A stretch of 64,000 nt of DNA from Bacillus sp. Y1 (GTDB lineage Bacteria; Bacillota; Bacilli; Bacillales; Cytobacillaceae). The notes under the pieces were generated by a model. The model searched no databases. It was not told the DNA's origin and saw only the letters and a program-made list of their open reading frames with translations. Position numbers and translations under genes: made by a program. Where the stretch lies: NCBI RefSeq assembly GCF_003586445.1, contig NZ_CP030028.1, positions 1,130,501 through 1,194,500 of the forward strand. Direction: 5' to 3'. This document shows positions 1-9,804 of this stretch, piece by piece. Position 1 is the first letter of the stretch. Each line of letters starts with the position of its first letter.

Positions 1-1175
1 TCCGTTCCTTGCTAGGGATCAATTATCCCACTTATGAAATTATTGTTGTTAATGACGGATCTACAGACAACAGTCTTAATAAAATGATTCGTCATTATGA
101 GATGAAGGAAATTAAAAAAGTGATAAGAAAGCATGTTGAAACAAAAAATATTAAAGGAATATATCAGTCCAGTACTTTACCAAACCTTTATCTGATTGAT
201 AAAGAAAATGGTGGGAAAGCTGATGCATTGAATGTAGGATTGAATTTCTCTCATTATCCTTATATTTGTTCACTAGATGGCGATTCCGTTTTAGAACGAG
301 ATGCTTTCTTAAAGGTAATGAAACCAATTATGCTATCAAATGAAGATGTCATTGCTTCTGGAGGAAGTGTAAGAATTGCCAATGGTTGTAAAATATCAAA
401 TGGTAATTTACTTGAAGTGGGGCTATCAAAACATCCCCTTGTGGTTATGCAGATCATTGAGTATCTCCGTGCCTTTTTAATGGGGAGAATTGGTTTAAGT
501 CGTCATAATCTTCTTTTGATTGTATCAGGAGCATTTGGCGTTTTTTCAAAAAGCTGGGTGGCTGAAGCGGGTGGTTACAAGACCACTACCGTAGGTGAAG
601 ATATGGAGTTAGTGGTTCGTTTGCACCGACTTATTAAAGAGAAAGGTGTAAAGAAAAAAATCGTATATGTGCCAGACCCTGTATGTTGGACCGAAGTGCC
701 GGAAGAAACCAAGTTTCTTCGTAGACAGAGAAGAAGATGGCACCGAGGTTTATTTGAAAGTCTTTGGGCGCATAGGAAGTTAGCATTTAATCCAAAATAC
801 GGTTCGATCGGCATGATTTCCTTTCCTTATTTTTGGATTGTTGAGTTTTTTGGTCCTATCATTGAGCTCTCTGGATATATTTATGTCTTATGCTCCTTGT
901 TTTTTGGCGGGATTTATTTAGAGTTTGCTATTATCATTTTTCTTCTCTCTTGTTTGTATGGTTCATTGTTCTCCATGGCCTCTGTTTTATTGGAAGAGTG
1001 GAGTTTACGCAAATATCCAAAAGTATCACATATCGTAAAGTTATTTCTTTACTCTATGACAGAGACATTATGGTATCGTCCATTAACAGTCTTTTGGCGT
1101 TGCGAGGGGATTTGGCAGATTATTGTTGGTGAAAAGGGCTGGGGAGAAATGAAAAGAAAAGGTGTATCGGAATGA
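1..1175 (+). CDS. Processive family-2 glycosyltransferase, 5' end cut by window
   Basis: The reading frame is open from the window edge, so the true start lies upstream; the TTG at 9 is internal. The protein shows the GT2 fold: the NDGSTD nucleotide-sugar segment at the N-terminus, an LDGDS metal-binding segment, a GED acid motif (GEDMEL), and QRRRW, the QxxRW signature of processive synthases such as IcaA, hyaluronan or cellulose synthases. Three to four hydrophobic segments follow in the last 120 residues. It is expected to act at the membrane, polymerising a sugar from a UDP-sugar donor and probably exporting the chain. The product sugar cannot be read from the sequence. Its stop overlaps the start of the next gene (ATGA), so the two are translationally coupled. 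Confidence 0.85.
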   Translation, partial: RSLLGINYPTYEIIVVNDGSTDNSLNKMIRHYEMKEIKKVIRKHVETKNIKGIYQSSTLPNLYLIDKENGGKADALNVGLNFSHYPYICSLDGDSVLERDAFLKVMKPIMLSNEDVIASGGSVRIANGCKISNGNLLEVGLSKHPLVVMQIIEYLRAFLMGRIGLSRHNLLLIVSGAFGVFSKSWVAEAGGYKTTTVGEDMELVVRLHRLIKEKGVKKKIVYVPDPVCWTEVPEETKFLRRQRRRWHRGLFESLWAHRKLAFNPKYGSIGMISFPYFWIVEFFGPIIELSGYIYVLCSLFFGGIYLEFAIIIFLLSCLYGSLFSMASVLLEEWSLRKYPKVSHIVKLFLYSMTETLWYRPLTVFWRCEGIWQIIVGEKGWGEMKRKGVSE

Positions 1176-4100
1176 AGAGTTGGTTCTCGAAACAACAAAT
1201 GCTTGTGTTTGCATTTATTGCAATCATAATAATAGGAATAACAAGTCCTTTCTGGTTATGGGCAGTAAAATCAAATAAAGAGTTAAATGTATTAATTCTC
1301 GATAAGACTGTACCTGACCAAACGTACCGAGAACATAGCGGACTAACCTGGCTCTTGAATAATGAGAAATATGTCACTAGCGATCGTGAAAGGTACAGTA
1401 TTGAAAATAGCTATAGTGGGTTTGTTCCTAAAGAGGGGGAAGAGTATGAAATTCGCAATCTCCCAAAAGAATTAGAACAGTATGATGTCTTTTACTTGGC
1501 GGATTCATATGGGGTCTATGAAAAGGAATTCTATGGAGAAAACCAACAGGGAGAACGGTCTGAGCATTTGTATGGTGGATTACAAGAGGAAGAAATAGAT
1601 GCCATTCATCAGGAATTATTTTCAAATAAGGGGAAGACCCTTATCGCTGAATTTAATACATTTGCTAGTCCCACTTCAGCTCTAGCTCGTGAAAAAGTTT
1701 CTAACCTGTTAAATGTCGATTGGACAGGCTGGATTGGCAGGTATTTTCCTAAGCTTGAGGGGGAAGAGGTTCCAACCTGGGTGAAAGAAAATTATGAGAA
1801 ATCGAACGGAGTATGGAATTTTTCAGGTGAAGGATTAGTATTTGTGGATAGTAATGATTATATTGTGGTGATTGATAAAAATGAGTTTAAGGGTGAGGGC
1901 CCAAGTTTCCAATATACTGATTTAGGTGAGAAGCTCTTTAATAATAAGAGTAATGATGCAGATTATTCTTATTGGTTTGATATTATATCCGCAAGAGATA
2001 CAGATGAAATCTTAGCAACATACCATTTATCTGTAACAAAGGAAGCCGAATCAAAGCTTGCAGAAAATGGGATTCCAGTGACCTTTCCTGCAGTCATCAG
2101 CCATAAAAACGCTAGTTACTCTGCCTATTATTTTGCTGGTGATTATGCTGATGAGGGGGATATTCCGTCGATTTATCAGACAAGGGGAATATCTAATTGG
2201 AGAGAAATCGTTCAGTCAGATTCTTTTTACTGGCGTGTGTATGTTCCGATGATGAAGCAAATTCTACGTCACGGTTTAGAACCATCCGATGAGCAGGAAG
2301 TGGTGGAGCTTGTTAAGGAGAATGGAACCTCCATTAATAGCAAGACAGATGAAGAGTCTATTCAAATCCAAAAGGATGGTAAGTGGGAAGATCTTCTTAT
2401 TAAAGGGGTTAACATGGGGATAGCTAAGCCTGGTTACTTCCCCGGTGAGACGGCCATCTCTAAAGATGAATACTTTAGATGGTTTAAAATGATTGGTGCA
2501 ATGAACGCGAATGCCATTCGTATTTATACCATTCACCCTCCACAATTTTATGAAGCATTCTACGAATATAATAAACAAGCCAAGAAGCCATTATATTTAT
2601 TCCACGGCGCTTGGGTGACAGAAGAAACTTTGCTAGAGACAAAAGATGCCTATGATCCGTCTGTTGTGGAAGAGTTTCAAAGAGAAATGAGAGACATCGT
2701 TGATATCGTTCATGGCAATGCTGACATAGCAGAAAATCCAGGGCATGCATCAGGTTCTTATACTCACGATATTTCCCCTTATGTACTAGGGTATATTATC
2801 GGAATTGAGTGGGATCCAGGTATGGTATTAAATACTGACACTGTCCATAGTGGAATGGAGCAGTATAAAGGAGACTATTTCTTTACGAAGAATGCAACAC
2901 CATTTGAAGCGTGGTTAGCGGTCCGAATGAATGACATGGCAAGTTATGAGGCAGAAACGTATAATTGGCAACATTCCATGAGTTTTACCAACTGGGTAAC
3001 CACCGATCTATTATCTCATCCGGCTGAACCTGCTGAAGAAGAGGATATGGTTAGTGTTGATCCCAATCATATTAAAAAAACCGATCGATTTCATGCTGGT
3101 TTATTTGCCTCTTATCACGTCTATCCATATTTCCCAGACTTCTTAAACTTTGAGGAAGATTATGTGAATTATGTAGATAGCACTGGAGAGAAGAATAACT
3201 ATGCCGGTTATCTTCATGATTTGAAAAATGCACATGAAATGCCAGTCGTCATTGCTGAGTACGGAGTGCCTTCCTCAAGGGGATTAACTCATGAAAATGT
3301 CCATGGAATGGATCAAGGTAATCATAGTGAACAGGATCAAGGAGAAATTAATCAGAAGCTATTTCAAACCATAGCATCAGAAAATTTTGCTGGGGGGATT
3401 CTTTTTTCCTGGCAGGATGAGTGGTTTAAACGAACATGGAATACAATGGACTTCGATAATCCAGACCGCAGGCCGTATTGGTCTAATATACAGACGAATG
3501 AACAAATGTTTGGAATGCTAGGGTTTTCCCCTTCTTTATTGGGAAAAGAAATGACCTTAGACGGAAAAGACAATGACTGGAGAAAGTCGTTGATTGAACC
3601 TTTAGCACAATCGAAGGATGAAGATAATTTATTGACAGGTATGTATGTAACTTCTGATGCAGCAAATATATATGTGCGTCTTGATTTCCAACAATCTATA
3701 AATTTAGAAGAAACACCGACATATATTACATTTGATACGATAGGAGATCAGGGGCAGAGAAAGATTCCGCTTCGTACTGGTCAATCGGTGTCAACCACAT
3801 CTGGTGTTGATTTCTTAGTCACATTGGCAGGCATAGAGGAATCAAGGATTACAGTCGATAGCTACTATGATTCTTTTTACTATCAATATGGTGAGCGGTT
3901 AAAGCTAATAACAAAAGAAACGTATCCTTCAGAAAAGGAAAATGGTGTGTTCCATCCGATTCGCTTGGCGCTAAATAAACCATTAACGATTCCTTCGACA
4001 GGGAAAACTTATTCTTTTGAAGCGTATGAAACGGGAAAACTCCTTTATGGCTCTGGGAACCCTAATGATGAAAATTATAACTCTTTGACAGATGTCAGCA

Positions 4101-4420
4101 TTAGCGAGGATGGAAAGAAGGTCGAGCTGCGTATTCCATGGTTAATGTTAAATATTAAGGATCCGAGTGAAAAAGAAATCATTGGGGATATGTGGAAGAG
4201 TGGATTAGAGGGTACAAAAAATATTGAAGGTATCTATCTTTCTGCTTTTGTATCAACAGAGGAGGGTTTGTCAGTTTTACCTGAAATGGTAGGGAAAACT
4301 GATACCATATCTAAAATGGTAATTTATAAATGGAATAAATGGGAGCAGCCAGTATACAGTGAACGACTAAAGGATTCTTATTATATTATGAAGGAAACAT
4401 ACGGGGGGACAAAAGAGTGA
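1172..4420 (+). CDS. Membrane-anchored large protein with clan GH-A-like glycosidase domain
   Basis: This 1082-residue protein has a short cytoplasmic N-terminus and one membrane segment (about residues 9-30), with the rest outside the cell. Residues about 35-370 look like a Rossmann/glutaminase-like fold of unknown role. Residues about 400-760 resemble a TIM barrel of clan GH-A: RIYTIHPPQFY, then GIEWDPG with E546, and IAEYGVPSSRG with E696, spaced as the acid/base and nucleophile glutamates of retaining glycosidases. E546 is preceded by Ile rather than the usual Asn, so catalytic assignment is tentative. The last 250 residues look like beta-sandwiches. The start overlaps the glycosyltransferase stop, so it probably trims or transfers the polymer made by that enzyme. 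The substrate is unknown. Confidence 0.6.
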   Translation: MKSWFSKQQMLVFAFIAIIIIGITSPFWLWAVKSNKELNVLILDKTVPDQTYREHSGLTWLLNNEKYVTSDRERYSIENSYSGFVPKEGEEYEIRNLPKELEQYDVFYLADSYGVYEKEFYGENQQGERSEHLYGGLQEEEIDAIHQELFSNKGKTLIAEFNTFASPTSALAREKVSNLLNVDWTGWIGRYFPKLEGEEVPTWVKENYEKSNGVWNFSGEGLVFVDSNDYIVVIDKNEFKGEGPSFQYTDLGEKLFNNKSNDADYSYWFDIISARDTDEILATYHLSVTKEAESKLAENGIPVTFPAVISHKNASYSAYYFAGDYADEGDIPSIYQTRGISNWREIVQSDSFYWRVYVPMMKQILRHGLEPSDEQEVVELVKENGTSINSKTDEESIQIQKDGKWEDLLIKGVNMGIAKPGYFPGETAISKDEYFRWFKMIGAMNANAIRIYTIHPPQFYEAFYEYNKQAKKPLYLFHGAWVTEETLLETKDAYDPSVVEEFQREMRDIVDIVHGNADIAENPGHASGSYTHDISPYVLGYIIGIEWDPGMVLNTDTVHSGMEQYKGDYFFTKNATPFEAWLAVRMNDMASYEAETYNWQHSMSFTNWVTTDLLSHPAEPAEEEDMVSVDPNHIKKTDRFHAGLFASYHVYPYFPDFLNFEEDYVNYVDSTGEKNNYAGYLHDLKNAHEMPVVIAEYGVPSSRGLTHENVHGMDQGNHSEQDQGEINQKLFQTIASENFAGGILFSWQDEWFKRTWNTMDFDNPDRRPYWSNIQTNEQMFGMLGFSPSLLGKEMTLDGKDNDWRKSLIEPLAQSKDEDNLLTGMYVTSDAANIYVRLDFQQSINLEETPTYITFDTIGDQGQRKIPLRTGQSVSTTSGVDFLVTLAGIEESRITVDSYYDSFYYQYGERLKLITKETYPSEKENGVFHPIRLALNKPLTIPSTGKTYSFEAYETGKLLYGSGNPNDENYNSLTDVSISEDGKKVELRIPWLMLNIKDPSEKEIIGDMWKSGLEGTKNIEGIYLSAFVSTEEGLSVLPEMVGKTDTISKMVIYKWNKWEQPVYSERLKDSYYIMKETYGGTKE

Positions 4421-4779
4421 AAAGGATATTATTAGCTGAGGATGAAGAAGTATTAAGAATGCTAGTTGTAGACACTCTTGAAGAAGAAGAATATGAAGTG
4501 GATGAAGCGGCTGATGGAACGGAGGCGGTCCAGCTATTTGGGGAAAATAACTATGATTTACTCGTTCTAGACTATATGATGCCCGGGTTGACAGGGTTAG
4601 AAGTGATTGAACATGTAAGAAAAAAAGATAAGGAAGTAAAAATCTTAATGCTCTCAGCTAAGAGTCAACAATATGAACAGGAAAAAGTGATTGAGGCAGG
4701 AGCTAACTACTTTATGGCCAAACCTTTTAGTCCGTTGGAGCTAAAAGATAAGATTGAGGATATCCTAAATGAAAGATAG
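4417..4779 (+). CDS. CheY-like single-domain response regulator
   Basis: A 120-residue stand-alone receiver domain. The acidic pair E8/D9, the phospho-acceptor D52 in VLDYMMPG, the Ser of MLSAKS and the Lys of AKPFSP are all present, so it should be phosphorylated. It has no output domain and must act through protein contacts. It starts with GTG overlapping the previous stop (GTGA) and overlaps the downstream kinase by 11 bp, so all four genes of the cassette are one operon. It is the obvious phosphate partner of the hybrid kinase, and may link it to the membrane enzymes. Confidence 0.9.
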   Translation: MKRILLAEDEEVLRMLVVDTLEEEEYEVDEAADGTEAVQLFGENNYDLLVLDYMMPGLTGLEVIEHVRKKDKEVKILMLSAKSQQYEQEKVIEAGANYFMAKPFSPLELKDKIEDILNER

Positions 4780-7660
4780 CTCGAATAAAAAGCAAAGCAT
4801 ATTAAAACAATTTATTCAGTTAATGATTGTTTTTCTCTCTTTAATTCTTATCGGTACGTCTTTAAATCTCTATTTTCAGTATAAGCGAAGCAATGACTAT
4901 GTTGAAAAAAGAGCCCTTATTGTGGAGAAAGAGAAAATTACAAGAGATTTGTATTACTCACTGAATACGGCTTTATTTGATGTTAGGGGATATTTTGCTT
5001 ACGGTAATGAAGAACTGAAAAAAAGAGCACACTCGAAACAGCCTGAGATTAGAAAACTAGCGAAAAAGTTGGAGGCAAGTGCAACTAATGAGGATGATAC
5101 GGAGTATGTTAGAGAGCTGAACAGCTTTGTAGATTATTATTTTGTTGAAACACTTCCTCAAGCAGTCGAGTATTATGAGGCTGGGCGACAGGATGATTTA
5201 ATCAGTTTGGCTCAACTTGGTGCTACAACAAGAACCAATGAATTTTTGGATTTGACTCACGAATATATGGATGTAATTGATAAAGAATTAAATACAGCCA
5301 TCAATGATATGAGGCGAACTCAAACCATTTATCAAAATGTGTTTCTTGCCTTTATCATATTTCTCCTAGTGTTCCTTTTTAGAATTATCAGGGGAATGCT
5401 AACAAATATTGGTGCACCACTTTCCCAACTAGCGAAGACAGCAACAGATATAACAGAGGGAAAGGATTCAGAGATTTTTATTGATCCACATCGTAAAGAT
5501 GAAATTGGTATTCTTTCTTTCGCGTTAAAGAAGATGCTCCATTCTATACAAGAAAAAGAACAGAATCTATTAGCACAAAATGAGGAATTATTAGCACAGC
5601 AAGATGAGCTATATGCGCAACAATCTGAGCTGGAAAATGCTCTTTACGTGGTAAATGAAAGTAAGAACAAAATTGAAAATCGTAATGAATTAACGAACAA
5701 ATTAACAAATGCTCTTGAAAAGCAAACGCTTCTCGATAGCATCGTGTTACACATGACACGAATTATTAAGGCTGATAGAGGGTTAATCTTATTGCTTGAG
5801 GACCAAGCGTTTAGTTCATATGGAATTTCCTCATCTGGTGTAGAACAGTTTAAAAAGAACATATACAATGGCTTGAATAGCATCCTGATTGAACATCAGC
5901 AACCTTATACGATTAAGAGGGAGATCGTGGAATCAGAGAAGGGATACCATGAGGGGAAATTGTACTCATATGATTTATACTTGCCAGTCATATCCTCGAA
6001 TGATGTTGTAACAGCAATAATGGTTTTTAGCAGGTTTGGAAATGCGTTTCGTGAGTCTGAGATTGAAGAATTACAATCGATCACAAAGCAAATGAGCAAT
6101 TCCTTAGAGAAGGTATATATTTATGAATTGTCTGAAACGGAACGATTAAGGAATCAGTCTATTTTAAATACAACTCATGAGGGGATTCAGCTTATTAATC
6201 AGGACGGAGTTATTCTGCTAGTAAATAAGGCTCTTTGCGAGATGTTCGAATGTGATGTGGATGGAAGAGAGTTAGTAGGACTGGACCTTAAGGGTTGGAC
6301 ATCCTTTATGCAAAAAGATACGGAAGAGAAGGATGAATTTTTACAGTTTGTTCAATCTGCAATAGAAACGAACCCTATAAATAACTCATTTATATATAAA
6401 CGACTAGATAAGCATCAAGTGATAAAGGTATATAGTGAAGCACTATTTCAGGATGATATTCGAGTTGGTACGATTATTGTTCATCGAGACATTACAAAAG
6501 AATTTGAAGTCGATCAAATGAAGTCTGAGTTTGTCAGTACAGTTAGTCATGAGTTGCGAACTCCTTTAGCTAGTATTTTAGGATTTACAGAGCTTATGTT
6601 ACATCGTGAGCTAAAGCCAGACCGAAGACTAAAGTATTTAACCACAGTATACAATGAAGCGAAGAGACTTACCGCATTAATTAACGATTTCCTTGATGTC
6701 CAACGCATGGAGGCGGGGAAACATACGTATGAGAAAAAATATTTTGAACTATTGCCAGTTATTGAGTCAGTGACAAATACGTTAAGAGGTACAACATTGA
6801 TACATGAAATAACTGTTACTTCCCATGCTGAAAACGATTGGATTTTAGGAGATCGCGAAAAGATTGAGCAAGTACTTACCAATCTAGTGGGAAATTCGAT
6901 TAAATACTCTCCGAATGGAGGGAATATTACACTTAATCTAGTTGAAGCAAAGGGAATATTAAGGTTGGATATTACAGATGAAGGCTTGGGTATTCCTGAA
7001 AATGTAGGAGACTCCATCTTTACAAAGTTTTATCGTGTTGACAATTCAGACCGACGAAAAATTGGTGGGACTGGACTAGGTCTTGCCATTGTAAAGGAAA
7101 TAATGAACGCGCATGAAGGTGATGTAACTTTTACATCTGAGTATGGAAAGGGAAGTACCTTCACAATTTCTTTCCCAAATGTCAAGAAAGAAGTAACCAG
7201 CATTACTGATATGAGAGATGTAGAAGCTTCCAGTTACAAAGTGTTTGTGATTGAGGATGACGAAAGTTTGCTAGATCTTATTTCACAAGAGTTACTTGAT
7301 AACGGATTTACAGTTACTCAATTTACAAATGGTGACCATGCAATGGATGCCTTAAAGGAAGAGGTCCCAGATGCAGTAATTCTAGATATCATGTTAGATA
7401 AAGGAAACGTTGATGGCTGGGATATAATGCGGTTTATGAAAGAGAAAAAGGAATTAAAGCAAATCCCAGTTATAATCTCCAGCGCACTTGATGAGAGAGA
7501 CAAAGGTTTAGCAAATGGAGCCGAGGAGTACTTTGTTAAACCATATAAAACAAGCCACTTATCTAAAATAGTGATGCAAATATTACTAAGGATTGGAAAA
7601 GAAGGGCAAGTGATTGTGCCTTTTGTAGAAGAACCTGATATTGAAAAACCAAAAGAATAA
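4769..7660 (+). CDS. Hybrid sensor histidine kinase (HAMP-GAF-PAS-HisKA-HATPase-REC)
   Basis: A 963-residue membrane kinase. A first membrane segment (about 17-35) is followed by a helical extracellular sensor of about 150 residues (four-helix type), a second membrane segment (about 190-207), a HAMP domain, a Gln-rich coiled coil (repeats of LAQQDEL type), a GAF-like domain (about 290-450), a PAS domain (about 460-580), a HisKA domain with H594 in SHELRTP, an ATPase domain (N-box NLVGNSIKYS, G-boxes DEGLGIP and GGTGLGL), and a C-terminal receiver with D873 in VILDIML. It closes the glycosyltransferase operon. The signal sensed cannot be told. The internal receiver and the separate CheY-like protein suggest a branched phosphorelay. 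Confidence 0.9.
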   Translation: MKDSSNKKQSILKQFIQLMIVFLSLILIGTSLNLYFQYKRSNDYVEKRALIVEKEKITRDLYYSLNTALFDVRGYFAYGNEELKKRAHSKQPEIRKLAKKLEASATNEDDTEYVRELNSFVDYYFVETLPQAVEYYEAGRQDDLISLAQLGATTRTNEFLDLTHEYMDVIDKELNTAINDMRRTQTIYQNVFLAFIIFLLVFLFRIIRGMLTNIGAPLSQLAKTATDITEGKDSEIFIDPHRKDEIGILSFALKKMLHSIQEKEQNLLAQNEELLAQQDELYAQQSELENALYVVNESKNKIENRNELTNKLTNALEKQTLLDSIVLHMTRIIKADRGLILLLEDQAFSSYGISSSGVEQFKKNIYNGLNSILIEHQQPYTIKREIVESEKGYHEGKLYSYDLYLPVISSNDVVTAIMVFSRFGNAFRESEIEELQSITKQMSNSLEKVYIYELSETERLRNQSILNTTHEGIQLINQDGVILLVNKALCEMFECDVDGRELVGLDLKGWTSFMQKDTEEKDEFLQFVQSAIETNPINNSFIYKRLDKHQVIKVYSEALFQDDIRVGTIIVHRDITKEFEVDQMKSEFVSTVSHELRTPLASILGFTELMLHRELKPDRRLKYLTTVYNEAKRLTALINDFLDVQRMEAGKHTYEKKYFELLPVIESVTNTLRGTTLIHEITVTSHAENDWILGDREKIEQVLTNLVGNSIKYSPNGGNITLNLVEAKGILRLDITDEGLGIPENVGDSIFTKFYRVDNSDRRKIGGTGLGLAIVKEIMNAHEGDVTFTSEYGKGSTFTISFPNVKKEVTSITDMRDVEASSYKVFVIEDDESLLDLISQELLDNGFTVTQFTNGDHAMDALKEEVPDAVILDIMLDKGNVDGWDIMRFMKEKKELKQIPVIISSALDERDKGLANGAEEYFVKPYKTSHLSKIVMQILLRIGKEGQVIVPFVEEPDIEKPKE

Positions 7661-7673
7661 TCTTTATCGTGCA

Positions 7674-7709
7674 GGAAAGGACTAGGGGTATTCACTCTAG
7701 TCCTTTTTT
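7674..7709 (+). terminator. Intrinsic terminator after the hybrid kinase gene
   Basis: An inverted repeat AGGACTAG / CTAGTCCT with an 11-nt loop is followed by a run of T. It sits 14 bp past the stop codon and closes the four-gene cassette. Confidence 0.85.
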
Positions 7710-7819
7710 ACATTTTTCATTTATAAAATTAGGCTTGCTCACTTGTTTTGGACAAAAACGTTTCGGGAAAGGAAAGATTACAAAGAAAATATCGGCGTGG
7801 GTTGCCGTTTATATAAAGG

Positions 7820-7846
7820 GAGCGTCTACCAAATGGGTAGGCGCTT
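7820..7846 (-). terminator. Possible terminator of the pseudouridine synthase gene
   Basis: A strong hairpin AGCGTCTACC / GGGTAGGCGCT with a 4-nt loop (aaat; the arms include G-T pairs) lies just past the minus-strand stop at 7862. On the minus strand it is followed by TCCCTTTATAT, a poor U tract, so termination strength is uncertain. Confidence 0.4.
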
Positions 7847-7861
7847 CTATGATTATTTCAA

Positions 7862-8773
7862 TCAAACATCCATATCAGGAAATATGGATGGATTATCAAC
7901 AAACGGTGCCTTACATACAATGTTCTCTTCGGTAAAAGGGTGAGTAAACTCTACCTTTAAAGCATGTAGTGCTTGTCTTTTCTGCATGATACGACTTCCA
8001 TAAAGGGAATCACCTATAAGAGGGTGACCGATAGAACTTAAATGTACTCGAATTTGATGAGTTCTTCCTGTATCAAGTTGGCAGCTTATTAAAGTTGTAT
8101 TTTTTTTTGCATTGTAAGAATGTACTTTATAGTTTGTAACAGCGGATTGACCAGTGGAAGAGACTCTTCTCCTCGTTGGATGATGACGATCTCTTCCAAT
8201 GGGTTTTGAAATTGATCCTGAGCTTGTTTTCATTTTACCTTCTACTATAGCGACGTATGTTCTTTTAATCTTTCTTTCCTCAAGGAGTCTATCTAAGATG
8301 GCCCCGCACATTCGATGCTTGGCAAAAATAACAGCACCCGTTGTATCCCGATCTAGACGATGGATATGCTTGATATAATAAAGTTCTCCTTTTGATTGAA
8401 GGTGAAATGCTACGCCATTTAAGAGACTGAAATGGTCTTTGTCTGAATTTGGATGAGTATCCATTCCAGCGGGTTTATTAGCTATGAGTAGGTGATCATC
8501 TTCAAATAGGATGTCAATCTCCATATAAGTAGGTTGGACTATTGATGGCTCGGGAAGAAAGAATGGAATAGATAAGGTATCACCTGAATGAAAATGAGAA
8601 GTCCAGTTTGCTTCTTGCCCATTTATTAACACACTTTTTTCCATTCTCAATTCATGGACTAGTTTTTTTGGGGCCTTCCAATAATCTTTAAATAAGCTTT
8701 CAATTGTGTATTTCTCCCAATCTTTTGGAATACAAATATTGAACTGTTTTCCAACTGTTTTTGTTTGTAACAT
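7862..8773 (-). CDS. yhcT: RluA-family RNA pseudouridine synthase (YhcT-like)
   Basis: A 303-residue enzyme expected to isomerise uridine to pseudouridine in structured RNA. The RluA catalytic motif HRLDRDTTG with the essential Asp is intact, preceded by NKPAGMDTHP (motif I), and followed by the C-terminal GRTHQIRVHL and GDSLYG motifs. The N-terminal 90 residues look S4-like but divergent. A GGAGAG ribosome binding site precedes the ATG. It stands back to back with a yhcU-like gene as in B. subtilis, which supports the YhcT assignment over the paralogues YlyB and YjbO. The RNA target is not known to me. Confidence 0.8.
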   Translation of the reverse strand: MLQTKTVGKQFNICIPKDWEKYTIESLFKDYWKAPKKLVHELRMEKSVLINGQEANWTSHFHSGDTLSIPFFLPEPSIVQPTYMEIDILFEDDHLLIANKPAGMDTHPNSDKDHFSLLNGVAFHLQSKGELYYIKHIHRLDRDTTGAVIFAKHRMCGAILDRLLEERKIKRTYVAIVEGKMKTSSGSISKPIGRDRHHPTRRRVSSTGQSAVTNYKVHSYNAKKNTTLISCQLDTGRTHQIRVHLSSIGHPLIGDSLYGSRIMQKRQALHALKVEFTHPFTEENIVCKAPFVDNPSIFPDMDV

Positions 8774-8901
8774 TGTGCTCTCCGTTCTTAGCTATCATTT
8801 TAATCGTGGTGATAATTACCACCATAGAGACAGGTTTTTTTATGGTATTCTTAATTTATATTTTACATTAGAACTAAAGGATATTTAAAGGTGGGTTATA
8901 A

Positions 8902-9294
8902 GTGAAGATTGTTTTTGCGTCGACACCAGACCAAGAAGAGAAAATAAATGAGCTTGTAAAAAGGTTTTATCGAGATATTTTTCCTTTGTATTTCTCTGAT
9001 AAAGACATAAAGAAATTTGAGGATCAAAATGTACTGAATAATGAAACTGCACAGCTTGATGGGACGTTAAAGGAAGCATATCATGTTATTGCTTCACTTC
9101 AAACTTTGCTATCAATTCTAGAATCAAGCATCTTAACATACGATCACCAAGCTCTGTATGAAAAAAATGTGGAAACATTACATGAGTATGGATTTATTTT
9201 CCCATTTTCTTATGATGAATTTATCTATGCAAGAGAAAACAAGACTAGCTTTTTCAGCACATACACCCAAGCTGCTAATCAATTATTAGTATAA
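8902..9294 (+). CDS. yhcU: YhcU-like conserved protein of unknown function
   Basis: A 130-residue soluble, acidic, mostly helical protein. I recognise it as YhcU-like from its length, its opening MKIVFAST and its position beside yhcT. It starts with GTG, chosen because AAAGGTGGG lies at the right distance. No catalytic motif, signal peptide or membrane segment is visible, and I assign no function. It is flanked by a two-way terminator at its 3' end. Confidence 0.65.
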   Translation: MKIVFASTPDQEEKINELVKRFYRDIFPLYFSDKDIKKFEDQNVLNNETAQLDGTLKEAYHVIASLQTLLSILESSILTYDHQALYEKNVETLHEYGFIFPFSYDEFIYARENKTSFFSTYTQAANQLLV

Positions 9295-9324
9295 AAGCCG
9301 ACTACAAAAATAGTCGGCTTTTTC
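9293..9324. terminator. Bidirectional terminator between yhcU-like and thioredoxin-like genes
   Basis: Stem AAAAGCCGACTA / TAGTCGGCTTTTT with a 5-6-nt loop. It carries a U tract in both directions and separates two convergent genes. Confidence 0.9.
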
Positions 9325-9329
9325 AAAAC

Positions 9330-9800
9330 TCATTTTGTATTTTCGTTAAACCAGCTCTCAAATTCTGGCTCTTCATGGTATCCTACGATTCTTGCTACTT
9401 CTTTCCCATCCTTGTATTGAACAATTGTAGGGGTTTCTTGAATACCGTAATCATCCCATCCCTGCTCAAATTCAAGAAGATTGTATTGAACAAGATTAAT
9501 ATCCATCTCTTCAGATAAAGGGGCAACGATTGGAGTTGTTCGCTGACAGTGTGGACAAGTCGGACTGTAAAAATAAACGGTCATATCATCACCATTATCT
9601 ATCTGAGTTTGAAGATCTTCTGGAAGAATTAGGTTTTGATAGTTTGGATCCTCTAATTGAGCAACTGTTTCAGGGTGAAGCGTATCTTTGTTGTAAATAT
9701 TATCTTCACTTACCTTTTCTTCATTTTGCATTTTTGTAACAATAGCTAATGCACCAAACAATACGACGATAATACCAATAAAAATTAGAACTTTTTTCAT
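9330..9800 (-). CDS. Membrane-anchored thioredoxin-fold protein, CPHC active site (DsbA/BdbA-like partner)
   Basis: A 156-residue protein with an N-terminal hydrophobic anchor (about 3-21) and an extracytoplasmic thioredoxin fold. The active site CPHC sits in YFYSPTCPHCQR, and the cis-proline segment QETPTIV is present. CPHC is the DsbA-type dipeptide and indicates an oxidising disulfide catalyst rather than a reductase. It lies directly downstream of a DsbB/BdbC homologue on the same strand, with its ribosome binding site (AAGGAGG) inside the upstream 3' end. The two therefore form a thiol oxidase and quinone-linked reoxidase pair for exported proteins. Confidence 0.85.
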   Translation of the reverse strand: MKKVLIFIGIIVVLFGALAIVTKMQNEEKVSEDNIYNKDTLHPETVAQLEDPNYQNLILPEDLQTQIDNGDDMTVYFYSPTCPHCQRTTPIVAPLSEEMDINLVQYNLLEFEQGWDDYGIQETPTIVQYKDGKEVARIVGYHEEPEFESWFNENTK

Positions 9801-9804
9801 AAAA

